This document shows positions 19,266 to 26,961 of a stretch of DNA of 64,000 nt, one piece after another. The number at the start of each line of letters is the position of its first letter. Within the stretch, counting starts at the first letter, position 1. This DNA comes from Citricoccus sp. SGAir0253 (lineage in GTDB: Bacteria > Actinomycetota > Actinomycetes > Actinomycetales > Micrococcaceae), in assembly GCF_005877055.1 (NCBI RefSeq), contig NZ_CP039424.1:620001-684000 (forward strand), read 5' to 3'. Made by a program: the position numbers and the translations under genes. Under the pieces are notes generated by a model. That model was not told the origin of the DNA. It did not search any database and saw only the letters and a program-made list of their open reading frames with translations.

Positions 19266-20005
19266 GCGTGAACATCGTCCTGCTGCTCGTGATGGGCGTG
19301 CTGTACGCCGGCGGCGTCTACATGCTGCTCGAGCGCACGCTGACCCGCGTGCTGCTGGGCATGGTCCTGATGACCAATGCCACCAACCTGCTGATCCTGG
19401 CCATGGCCGGTGAGCCCGGGGAGTCGCCGATCGTGGAGGCCGGCCTGGCCCCGGAGGACTACTCCGACCCCCTGCCGCAGGCGCTCACCCTCACCGCGAT
19501 CGTCATCTCCTTCGCCATCACCGCGTTCATGCTCGGCATGATCTACCGGTCGTGGAAGCTGGGCCGGCGGGACGAGGTCCTCGTGGACACCGAGGACGTC
19601 AAGGTCGCCGTCCAGCCGGCCTTCGACGCGGAGGACGACGCCGTCCTGCAGGACGAGAGCTCGGAGTTCCTCGACGAGGACGAGGACCCCAACGCCGACT
19701 ACGAGCACGCCACGGCCATCAACCCCACCACCGGGACGCTCGCCGTGCGGCCCCGGGGCGACGGCACCGTGCGCGTGCAGGCCCCGGCGGACCGGCACCT
19801 GCCCTCCTCCCCGGGCCGGCGGCCCTCGCAGGAGCCGGAGGAGGGCGAGTACCCCGTGGGCGCCACGGGGCACGGGGACCACCTGCCGGACGAGGACGAG
19901 CGGGCCGGCAGCCCGCGTTCCCGGCCTCGGCGGCACGAGCCCTGGGAGGACGAGGACCACGACGACGGCGGGCCGGGCCACGGCCGGGGAGAGGGGGAGC
20001 GGTGA
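19262..20005 (+). CDS. mrpC: Mrp antiporter subunit C with a long acidic C-terminal extension
   Basis: 247 residues. Residues 1-100 are a normal NuoK-like MrpC: three hydrophobic helices with RVLLGMVLMTNATNLLILA and DPLPQALTLTAIVISFAITAF. Typical MrpC ends near residue 110-120. Here about 130 further residues are hydrophilic, rich in Asp/Glu then Arg/Pro (EDDAVLQDESSEFLDEDEDP). It is translationally coupled to mrpA (ATGA) and to mrpD (GTGA). The core role is clear; the tail is probably cytoplasmic and disordered with unknown function. Confidence 0.94.
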   Translation: MSVNIVLLLVMGVLYAGGVYMLLERTLTRVLLGMVLMTNATNLLILAMAGEPGESPIVEAGLAPEDYSDPLPQALTLTAIVISFAITAFMLGMIYRSWKLGRRDEVLVDTEDVKVAVQPAFDAEDDAVLQDESSEFLDEDEDPNADYEHATAINPTTGTLAVRPRGDGTVRVQAPADRHLPSSPGRRPSQEPEEGEYPVGATGHGDHLPDEDERAGSPRSRPRRHEPWEDEDHDDGGPGHGRGEGER

Positions 20006-21792
20006 CGGACATCGTCTCGCTGACGCCGCTGGCCGTGCTGCTGCCCATCCTGGGCGCGGCCCTGGCCTTCGTGCTGGTCCGCCGGCCGCGCGCCCAGATC
20101 GCGATCACGGTCACCACCATCACGCTGACCCTCGTGCTGGAGTGCCTGCTGCTGGCCGCCACGTGGGACACCGGCGCCGTGGCGGTCTACCTGGGCGGCT
20201 GGGAGGCCCCGTGGGGCATCGCCATGGTGGTGGACCGGTTCTCCGCCCTCATGCTGGTGATCTCCTCGGCGGTCGTGCTGGCCGTGCTGCTCTACGCCTC
20301 GGCGCAGGGCATCACCGACCAGGACCAGGGCGGGCCGGTCTCGATCTTCCACCCCACGTTCCTCATCCTCGTGGCCGGGGTCTCCAACGCGTTCCTCGCC
20401 GGTGACCTGTTCAACCTCTACGTGGGCTTCGAGATCCTGCTGACCGCCTCGTACGTGCTGCTCACGCTCGGTGGCACGGGGCCGCGCGTGCGCGCCGGCA
20501 TCACCTACGTGGTGGTCTCGGTGATCTCCTCGGTGATCTTCCTCATCGCGATCGCGATGATCTACGGGGCCACCGGCACCGTGAACATGGCCGACCTGGC
20601 GGTCAAGCTCGCCCAGCTGGACCCGGACGTGCAGATGGTGCTGCACGTCATGCTGCTCGTGGGCTTCGGCATCAAGGCCGCCGTGTTCCCGCTCTCGTTC
20701 TGGCTGCCGGACTCCTACCCGACCGCCCCGGCCCCCGTGACCGCCGTGTTCGCGGGCCTGCTGACGAAGGTCGGCGTCTACGCGATCGTGCGCACCGAGA
20801 CCCTGCTGTTCCCGGGGGACCGGGTGAACTCGCTGCTGATGTGGGTGGCGCTGCTGACGATGGTCGTGGGCATCCTCGGCGCGCTGGCCCAGAACGACAT
20901 CAAGCGCGTGTTGTCCTTCACGCTCGTCTCCCACATCGGCTACATGGTCTTCGGCCTCGGGATGTCCACCGTCCTGGGCCTGGGCGCCACCATCTTCTAC
21001 GTGGTCCACCACATCACGGTGCAGACCTCGCTGTTCCTCGTCACCGGCCTGATCGAGCAGCGGGCCGGCTCGGCGAACGTGGACCGGCTCGGCGGCCTGG
21101 CCCGGATCTCCCCGCTGATCGCCGTCCTGTTCTTCCTGCCGGCCATGAACCTCGCCGGCATCCCGCCGTTCTCCGGGTTCCTCGGCAAGGTCGGCCTCAT
21201 CCAGGCCGGCGTCGAGCTGCAGACCCCGCTCGCGTGGGCCCTCGTGGTGGGCTCCGTGGTCACCTCGCTGCTGACCCTGCTGGTCATGGTGCGGGTGTGG
21301 ACCCGCGCGTTCTGGCGCCGCGTGGAGGACGTGGAGCACCCGCCGGCCAAGCTGGTGCTCGCCGTGCAGGCCCTCGAGTCCCGGGGGCACGCGGACGCCC
21401 CCGGTGCGCCCGCCGTGCGGGCGCCCCGGGGCGCGACGACGGGGCTCGTGGCACCGACGATCGGGCTCGTGGCGCTCGGGCTGGCCTTCACCGTCCTCGC
21501 CGGCCCGCTGTACGCCTTCGCGGACCGCTCGGCGACGGACATGCTGGCCCGCACCCCGTACATCGAGGCGGTGCTCGGCCCGGAGGCGGCCGCCCAGGCC
21601 GAGGCGGACGTGCGCTCGCTCGAGGAGCGCGGCGTCGTGGCGCCCCCGGCCCCGCACACCGGCCCCGGCAGTCCCCAGCCGCTCGAGGGCGCGGACTCCC
21701 GCGGCACGGACGCCGGCACCCGGCCCGGCGGGGACGTCCCGGGGGACGAGGGCGCGGGCGACGCCGGCCCGGCGGACGGGGGACGACCGTGA
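20002..21792 (+). CDS. mrpD: Mrp antiporter subunit D
   Basis: 596 residues, an ND2/ND4-like proton-channel subunit with about 14 helices. Visible family features are FLILVAGVSNAFLAGDLFNLYVGFEI, FPLSFWLPDSYPTAPAPVTA and FLPAMNLAGIPPFSGFLGK. It forms the second ion-translocating module next to MrpA. About 100 C-terminal residues after the last helix are low-complexity (Pro/Gly/Asp) and probably disordered. It starts inside the mrpC stop and overlaps mrpE by 4 nt. Confidence 0.95.
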   Translation: MTDIVSLTPLAVLLPILGAALAFVLVRRPRAQIAITVTTITLTLVLECLLLAATWDTGAVAVYLGGWEAPWGIAMVVDRFSALMLVISSAVVLAVLLYASAQGITDQDQGGPVSIFHPTFLILVAGVSNAFLAGDLFNLYVGFEILLTASYVLLTLGGTGPRVRAGITYVVVSVISSVIFLIAIAMIYGATGTVNMADLAVKLAQLDPDVQMVLHVMLLVGFGIKAAVFPLSFWLPDSYPTAPAPVTAVFAGLLTKVGVYAIVRTETLLFPGDRVNSLLMWVALLTMVVGILGALAQNDIKRVLSFTLVSHIGYMVFGLGMSTVLGLGATIFYVVHHITVQTSLFLVTGLIEQRAGSANVDRLGGLARISPLIAVLFFLPAMNLAGIPPFSGFLGKVGLIQAGVELQTPLAWALVVGSVVTSLLTLLVMVRVWTRAFWRRVEDVEHPPAKLVLAVQALESRGHADAPGAPAVRAPRGATTGLVAPTIGLVALGLAFTVLAGPLYAFADRSATDMLARTPYIEAVLGPEAAAQAEADVRSLEERGVVAPPAPHTGPGSPQPLEGADSRGTDAGTRPGGDVPGDEGAGDAGPADGGRP

Positions 21793-22430
21793 GCACGAGG
21801 ACCGAGGGCCCGGCGGGGCGCGCGGGGAACGGGCGGGACACCGGCGCGGAGGGGCGCCAGCCCTTCTGGAGCCAGTGGCCCCTGCTGCTGGGGCTCACCC
21901 TGACGTGGGGCGCGCTGTGGCAGGACTTCTCCCCGGGCGTGCTGCTGGCCGGCGTGGTGTTCTCGCTGCTGGTCCTGTGGTTCTACCGGCTGCCGCGCGT
22001 GACCTTCGCGGACCGGTTCAGCCCGTGGCACGTGCTCGTGTTCACGGGCCGGTTCCTGGTCCACGTGGTCACCGCCTCCGCCTCCGTGGCGTGGGACGCG
22101 ATCACCAAGGGGCCGCGGATCGCGAACTCGGTGGTGGCCGTGCCGCTGCGCAGCCACGACGACCTCGTCGTCACCCTCACGGGGCACGCGCTCGCGCTCG
22201 TGCCGGGCTCGCTCGTCATCGACGTGGACCGGCCCAGCTCCACGCTGTTCCTGCACGTGCTCGACGCGCGGGACGAGGCGGACGTGGAGTCGTTCCGGGC
22301 GGAGGCGCTCGCCACCGAGGCGGCGATCATCCGGGCGATCGGCTCCCGGGCGGACCTCGCCCTGGTCGAGGAGGACGAGGCGCGCCGGGCGGACCGCCGG
22401 GCCGACCGTGGGGGGAAGGAGACCCGATGA
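21789..22430 (+). CDS. mrpE: Mrp antiporter subunit E
   Basis: 213 residues. After ~30 hydrophilic residues come helices PLLLGLTLTWGALW and PGVLLAGVVFSLLVLWFY, then the MrpE/MnhE signature: LVVTLTGHALALVPGSLVIDVD followed by LFLHVLDARDEADVESF. It is a small accessory membrane subunit needed for complex assembly or full activity. Start GTG overlaps mrpD stop; its stop overlaps mrpF start. Confidence 0.94.
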   Translation: MSTRTEGPAGRAGNGRDTGAEGRQPFWSQWPLLLGLTLTWGALWQDFSPGVLLAGVVFSLLVLWFYRLPRVTFADRFSPWHVLVFTGRFLVHVVTASASVAWDAITKGPRIANSVVAVPLRSHDDLVVTLTGHALALVPGSLVIDVDRPSSTLFLHVLDARDEADVESFRAEALATEAAIIRAIGSRADLALVEEDEARRADRRADRGGKETR

Positions 22431-22714
22431 CCGTGCTGGAGATCGCCGGCTACGTGAGCCTGGTGCTGCTGGCCCTCGGGGCCGTGGGCGCCATCTACCG
22501 GATCGTGGCGGGGCCGTCCATCCTGGACCGGGCCATCGCCACGGACGTGCTGCTGATCGTCATCTCCTCGGGGCTGTGCGTGGAGATGGCGGTGAACCAC
22601 CACACGGACAACATCGTGTTCGTGGTGGTGGCCTCGGTCATCGGCTTCATCGGCTCGGTGACGCTGTCCCGGTTCGTGGCCGAGTCGCGGAAGGAGCCGG
22701 TCGAGCATGCCTGA
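22427..22714 (+). CDS. mrpF: Mrp antiporter subunit F
   Basis: 95 residues, three hydrophobic helices, with the MrpF/MnhF signature YRIVAGPSILDRAIATDVL followed by a helix ending at SRFVAE. A small accessory subunit of the Mrp complex. Overlaps mrpE by 4 nt and mrpG by 8 nt. Confidence 0.95.
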   Translation: MTVLEIAGYVSLVLLALGAVGAIYRIVAGPSILDRAIATDVLLIVISSGLCVEMAVNHHTDNIVFVVVASVIGFIGSVTLSRFVAESRKEPVEHA

Positions 22715-23207
22715 GTCCTCGTGGTGGGAGGCGGCCGCGCTGCTGGCCGCCGGTCCGGCGGGCGCCGCGGCGCCCGGCCTCGACTGGCCGGCGGTCGCGG
22801 ACGGCATCGCCGGCGTCCTGCTCGTGCTGGGCGCGGCGCTGTCCACCGTGGCGGGCATCGGCCTGCTGCGCTTCCCGGACCTGCTCTCGCGGATGCACGC
22901 CGCCACCAAGCCCCAGGTGCTGGGCCTGCTGCTGGTGCTGCTGGCCCTGGCCTTCGCGTGGCGGGCGTGGGCGTGGGTGCCGGTGCTCGTGCTGGCGTGG
23001 GTGCTGCAGATGCTCACGGCGCCGGTGTCCGCGCACCTCGTGGGCCGGGCCGGCTACCGCACCAAGCACCTGCGGCGGGAGATCCTCTACACGGACGAGC
23101 TGGCCGACGTCGTGGCCCGCCAGGACGACGAGGGCCGGCCGGTGACCGGGGCCGACCGCCGCACCGCGCCGCGCCCGGACCCCTCGGACCACCACGGCCG
23201 CGACTGA
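22707..23207 (+). CDS. mrpG: Mrp antiporter subunit G
   Basis: 166 residues, three helices, with the MrpG/MnhG signature GIGLLRFPDLLSRMHAATKP followed by TAPVSAHLVGRAGYR. Both N- and C-terminal tails are longer than in most MrpG proteins (about 110-130 residues), matching the trend for extensions in this operon. It is the last gene of the operon; a strong hairpin follows 12 nt after the stop. Confidence 0.94.
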   Translation: MPESSWWEAAALLAAGPAGAAAPGLDWPAVADGIAGVLLVLGAALSTVAGIGLLRFPDLLSRMHAATKPQVLGLLLVLLALAFAWRAWAWVPVLVLAWVLQMLTAPVSAHLVGRAGYRTKHLRREILYTDELADVVARQDDEGRPVTGADRRTAPRPDPSDHHGRD

Positions 23208-23218
23208 CCCGGAGACGA

Positions 23219-23256
23219 CGACGTCCCGGCCGGGACGGTGCCCGGCCGGGACGTCG
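23219..23256. terminator. Bidirectional terminator after mrpG
   Basis: Perfect 16-bp stem (23219-23234 with 23241-23256) and a 6-nt loop, between the convergent mrpG and DUF4235 genes. The stem core is ACGTCCCGGCCGGG. Confidence 0.9.
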
Positions 23257-23266
23257 GGGGGACTGC

Positions 23267-23554
23267 TCAGACCTCGGCGCGGCCGGCCAGCTGCTTGCGG
23301 GCGGAGCGGGCCTGCATCCGCTCGATCGCCTCGTGGGCGCCGCGCTGGGAGACCACGCGGATGAGGGCCGCGATCCCGGCGGCGATCGTGGCGAAGGCGA
23401 TGGCCTCCCACATGTTGTTCTCGGTGTCGTCGAGGTCCTTCGGCGCGTCGTGGCCGGTGACCTTCCGCCATCCGAAGTCGACGATCTTCGTGCCGATGAG
23501 GCCGCCGCCGACCGTGACGCCGGTGGTGATGAGCTTGTTCACGAGGGTGTTCAC
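23267..23554 (-). CDS. DUF4235 small membrane protein
   Basis: 95 residues. The N-terminal part GGGLIGTKIVDFGWRKVTGHDAP and the second hydrophobic stretch AIAFATIAAGIAALIRVVSQRGA match DUF4235 proteins, two-helix membrane proteins common in actinobacteria. No function is known. GTG start after GGGAGG. Adjacent to the carotenoid regulator gene but with its own RBS. Confidence 0.85.
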   Translation of the reverse strand: MNTLVNKLITTGVTVGGGLIGTKIVDFGWRKVTGHDAPKDLDDTENNMWEAIAFATIAAGIAALIRVVSQRGAHEAIERMQARSARKQLAGRAEV

Positions 23555-23593
23555 GAGGGTTCCTCCCGGACGTGGTGCATGGTCGGGCCCAGC

Positions 23594-24190
23594 CTATCGG
23601 GTCGCCGCACCGGCCTCCGGACCCTTCCCAGGACCCGTCTCCGGGCCGGCGTCCGGGCCAGCGGCCCCGGCAGCGCCGGGGGAGTCGTCCGCGCCGGGCC
23701 CGGCCTCCTGCCGCAGGGACTCGGCCATGGCGTCGAGGAACTCCGCGACGGCGGCGCGCGAGTGCTCGGGCACGGCGCGGGCCACCTCCATCATCCGCCG
23801 GTGCATCCGGGCCATGTGCCCGCGCACCTCCCGGTGGGCGTGGTCCGTGGCCCGGACCACCACCGAGCGGCGGTCCTCCGGGTTCGGCTCGCGCACCAGG
23901 TGCCCGGAGGCGGTGAGCCGGTCCAGCAGCTTGGTCGTGGAGGCGGTGGAGATCCCGAGGTAGTCCGCCAGCGACCGCGGGGTGGGGCACTCGCCGGCCA
24001 GCTCGCGGGCGATGACGAACCGCAGGGCGTCCACGTCCGTGGCGTTCATGTCCATCCCGGCGCTCATCTGCCGGCGCATGTCCCGGTCGGCGGCCCGGAA
24101 GCGCCGGAGCGCGGCGAGGATGCCGACGGCGGGGTCGCCCGCGTCGAACCAGTAGCCCGCCGGGGGGCGCTCGCCGTGTAGCTCCGTCAC
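23594..24190 (-). CDS. MarR-family regulator, CrtR-like, divergent from the carotenoid operon
   Basis: 198 residues. The winged helix-turn-helix (about 55-140) shows TPRSLADYLGISTASTTKLL and the wing LVREPNPEDRRSVVV typical of MarR. The C-terminal ~50 residues are low-complexity Pro/Gly/Ala. The divergent position in front of idi-crtE matches Corynebacterium, where the MarR protein CrtR represses crt genes and responds to geranylgeranyl diphosphate. A perfect 19-bp palindrome lies between the two genes. The GTG start is preceded by TAGCAT with 7 nt spacing (leaderless). Regulation of crt is inferred. Confidence 0.87.
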   Translation of the reverse strand: MTELHGERPPAGYWFDAGDPAVGILAALRRFRAADRDMRRQMSAGMDMNATDVDALRFVIARELAGECPTPRSLADYLGISTASTTKLLDRLTASGHLVREPNPEDRRSVVVRATDHAHREVRGHMARMHRRMMEVARAVPEHSRAAVAEFLDAMAESLRQEAGPGADDSPGAAGAAGPDAGPETGPGKGPEAGAATR

Positions 24191-24211
24191 GGCCTCGATG
24201 CTACGCTCAAT

Positions 24212-24230
24212 TCACTAGCCAAGCTAGTGA
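24212..24230. promoter_or_regulatory. Perfect palindromic operator between the MarR gene and idi-crt
   Basis: TCACTAGC, CAA, GCTAGTGA: two 8-bp arms with a 3-bp centre, the size and symmetry expected for a MarR dimer. It overlaps the -35 region of the MarR promoter (its -10, TAGCAT, is at 24204-24199) and lies 26 bp before the -10 of the idi promoter, so one bound dimer could control both. Confidence 0.75.
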
Positions 24231-24255
24231 CACACTCATCGTGACATCTTCCCCG

Positions 24256-24261
24256 TAGGAT
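24256..24261 (+). promoter_or_regulatory. -10 box TAGGAT of the idi-crt operon
   Basis: TAGGAT lies 38 nt before the idi ATG; the leader carries the RBS CAGGAG. The -35 region is weak, overlapping the flank of the palindrome. Confidence 0.5.
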
Positions 24262-24299
24262 GGGCACCACCTGAGCCGCCGCTACCCCAGGAGACAGCC

Positions 24300-24851
24300 A
24301 TGGATCCCGACCCCTCGGACCATGTGGTCCTCGTGGACGACGACGACGAGGTCCTCGGCCTGGCCCCCCGGGCCACCGTGCACGGGGCGGACACCCCGCT
24401 GCACCGGGGCTTCTCCTGCTACGTCCTGCGCGAGGACGGCCACGTGCTCGTCACCCGCCGGGCCCTGGCCAAGAGGACGTGGCCGGGGGTGTGGACCAAC
24501 GCCTTCTGCGGCCACCCGCGGCGGGACGAGGACGTCCTGCAGACCGTCCACCGCTACGCGCGGCACGAGCTGGGGCTCGAGCTGGAGGCGGTGCGCTGCG
24601 TGCTGCCGGACTTCCGCTACCGCGCGGTGGACGCCTCGGGCGTCGTGGAGAACGAGCTGTGCCCGGTCTTCGTGGCCCGGGCGGCCGGCCCCGTGCGGCC
24701 GAACCCCGAGGAGGCGATGGACCACCACTGGGTGGCGCCGCGGGCGCTGGAACAGTGGGTCCAGGCCGCGCCCTTCGCGGTGAGCCCGTGGATGGCGGAG
24801 CAGCTGCCCGGGGTCCTCGCGGCCCTCTCGGCGGGGGAGGTGGCCCGGTGA
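24300..24851 (+). CDS. idi: Isopentenyl-diphosphate delta-isomerase, type I
   Basis: 183 residues, a Nudix-fold enzyme interconverting IPP and DMAPP, the starting units for carotenoids. Visible features: HRGFSCYVLREDG, the catalytic-cysteine region WTNAFCGHPRRDE, and GVVENELCPVFVA with the second active-site glutamate. Length fits the family. It is the first gene of the carotenoid operon and its stop overlaps the crtE start (GTGA), so substrate supply is coupled to chain elongation. Confidence 0.95.
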   Translation: MDPDPSDHVVLVDDDDEVLGLAPRATVHGADTPLHRGFSCYVLREDGHVLVTRRALAKRTWPGVWTNAFCGHPRRDEDVLQTVHRYARHELGLELEAVRCVLPDFRYRAVDASGVVENELCPVFVARAAGPVRPNPEEAMDHHWVAPRALEQWVQAAPFAVSPWMAEQLPGVLAALSAGEVAR

Positions 24852-26041
24852 ACGGCACCGACCGCCGGCTCCAGGCCGCCCTCGAGGCGGGCGCGGCGCG
24901 GTCCGGGGAGTACGGCGAGGGGCACCGTGAGCTGTGGGCGGCCCTGTCCGCGGCGGTCGACGGGGGCAAGAGGTTCCGTCCGGCGCTGGTGCTCGCCGCC
25001 CACGACGCCCTGGGCGGCCGCGCCCCGGGCCCCGCCGAGCGGGTCGGCGCGGCCCTGGAGATGCTCCACACCGCCTTCGTGGTCCACGACGACGTCATCG
25101 ACGGCGACGTCGTGCGGCGCGGCCGGCCCAACGTGTCCGGGACCTTCCGCGCCGAGGCCCGCCGCCGCGGCGCCGGGGAGGAGGCGGCGCGCGGCTACGG
25201 CGACGCCGCGGGCATCCTCGCCGGCGACCTCGCCCTCGTCACCGCCACCCGGATGATCGCCCGGTGCGGGGCCCCCGAGGACGTCCTCGACGCCCTGCTG
25301 GACCTGCTCGAGGACGCCGTGCACGCCTCCGCGGCGGGCGAGCTGGCCGACGTCGGGCTGTCCCTGCCGCTGGACGGGCGCTCCACCGGCGTGGCCGACG
25401 CCGTGCGCGTGGCCGAGCTCAAGACCGCCGTGTACTCCTTCCGCCTGCCCCTCCAGGCCGGCGCCCTGCTGGCCGGGGCGCCCGAGGAGGCCGTCGCCGC
25501 CCTGGGGCCCGTGGGACGGGACCTGGGCATCGGCTTCCAGCTGCTGGACGACCTGCTGGGCGTCTTCGGCGACCCGTCCCGCACCGGCAAGTCCGCCCTG
25601 TCCGACCTGCGCGACGGCAAGCCCACCGCCCTGCTGGCCCACGCCCGGGGCACCGGGGCCTGGGAGCACCTGGGCGCGCTCGTGGGGGACCCGGCCCTGG
25701 ACGATGGCGGCGCCGAGCGCGCGCGGGCGCTGCTGACCGGGTGCGGGGCGCGCGAGCGCGTGGCCGCCCTCGCCGACGAGTACCTCGACGGGGCGTTGCG
25801 CGCGGCCGGCCGGGCCCCCGTGGCGCCGCCGCTGGGGGAGGCCCTGGCCGGCGTCGTGGAGCAGATCCGCCGGACCGCGGCCGCCGCCCTCCTCCCCGCC
25901 GAGGCGTCCCCGCCCGCCGCGGCGCCCCCGCCGGCCCCCGGCGAGCGCGCGGGCGCCCGGCCGGGAGGCCCGGCGCGCCGGTCCGCGGCCGCCGTCGGGC
26001 CCGCCGTCGCCCGCCCCGGGACCCTGGCGGTGCCGCGATGA
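24848..26041 (+). CDS. crtE: Geranylgeranyl diphosphate synthase
   Basis: 397 residues. All-alpha polyprenyl synthase with GGKRFRP, the first aspartate-rich motif VVHDDVIDGD, and the second FQLLDDLLGVFGD. It condenses IPP with allylic diphosphates to C20 GGPP for phytoene and also the C50 pathway. About 50 C-terminal residues are Pro/Ala/Gly-rich and outside the fold. Overlaps idi and crtB by 4 nt each. Confidence 0.94.
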   Translation: MNGTDRRLQAALEAGAARSGEYGEGHRELWAALSAAVDGGKRFRPALVLAAHDALGGRAPGPAERVGAALEMLHTAFVVHDDVIDGDVVRRGRPNVSGTFRAEARRRGAGEEAARGYGDAAGILAGDLALVTATRMIARCGAPEDVLDALLDLLEDAVHASAAGELADVGLSLPLDGRSTGVADAVRVAELKTAVYSFRLPLQAGALLAGAPEEAVAALGPVGRDLGIGFQLLDDLLGVFGDPSRTGKSALSDLRDGKPTALLAHARGTGAWEHLGALVGDPALDDGGAERARALLTGCGARERVAALADEYLDGALRAAGRAPVAPPLGEALAGVVEQIRRTAAAALLPAEASPPAAAPPPAPGERAGARPGGPARRSAAAVGPAVARPGTLAVPR

Positions 26042-26961
26042 GCGCCGGGCTGCAGCAGCGCCCGGCCCCCGGCCGGCGCCGGGACGGTCGGGCCGCGCGC
26101 CCCGGCCCGGCCGCACGGGAGGGCCTGGACCGCTACGACCGCGTGGCGCAGGCGAGCGCGGGCGAGGTCATCGCCGGCTACTCCACCTCCTTCGGCTGGG
26201 CGTGCCGGCTGCTCGCCGAGCCGGTGCGCACCCACGTGCGCAACCTCTACGCCCTGGTCCGGGTGGCGGACGAGATCGTCGACGACCCGGACCCGTCGCT
26301 GTCCCCGGCCTGGCGCCGGGAGCAGCTCGACGCGCTGGAGGCCGAGGCCTACCGCGCGCTGTCCAGCACCCGCAGCACGAACCTCGTGGTCCACGCCTTC
26401 GCCCTGACCGCGCGCCGGTACGGGATCGGCCGCGAGCTCGTGGAGCCGTTCTTCGCCTCGATGCGGGCGGACCTGGTCCGCACCCACCACGACGAGGCCA
26501 GCCTGGGCGAGTACGTGCACGGCTCGGCCGAGGTGGTCGGGCTGATGTGCCTGCGGGTGTTCACGGGCGGGGACACCGCGGCCTACGAACGGCTGCGCCC
26601 CGGCGCCGAACGGCTCGGCGCGGCCTTCCAGAAGGTGAACTTCCTGCGCGACCTGGCCGCCGACCACGACGAGCTGGGCCGCACCTACTTCCCGGGCCTG
26701 GACCCGGCCGCGTTCAGCGACGCCCACCGGGACGAGCTGCTGGACGGGATCGACGCGGACCTGGCGGCCGCGGCCGCCGTCATCGGGCAGCTGCCGGACT
26801 CCAGCCGCCGGGCCGTGCTCGCCGCCCACGGGCTGTACGCCGCCCTGTCCCGCCGGCTGCGCGCCACGCCAGCCGAGCGCATCCGCACCGCCCGCGTGCG
26901 GGTGCCGGACGCCCAGAAGGCCCTGATCCTCGTGCGCGCCCTCGCGGGGGTGGCGGCGTGA
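26038..26961 (+). CDS. crtB: Phytoene synthase
   Basis: 307 residues, squalene/phytoene synthase family. Features: YSTSFGWACRLL, the first Asp-rich motif VRVADEIVDD, GLMCLRVFTG, and the second NFLRDLAADHDELGR. It joins two GGPP molecules head to head to phytoene. Coupled to crtE and crtI by 4-nt overlaps. Confidence 0.95.
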   Translation: MSAGLQQRPAPGRRRDGRAARPGPAAREGLDRYDRVAQASAGEVIAGYSTSFGWACRLLAEPVRTHVRNLYALVRVADEIVDDPDPSLSPAWRREQLDALEAEAYRALSSTRSTNLVVHAFALTARRYGIGRELVEPFFASMRADLVRTHHDEASLGEYVHGSAEVVGLMCLRVFTGGDTAAYERLRPGAERLGAAFQKVNFLRDLAADHDELGRTYFPGLDPAAFSDAHRDELLDGIDADLAAAAAVIGQLPDSSRRAVLAAHGLYAALSRRLRATPAERIRTARVRVPDAQKALILVRALAGVAA

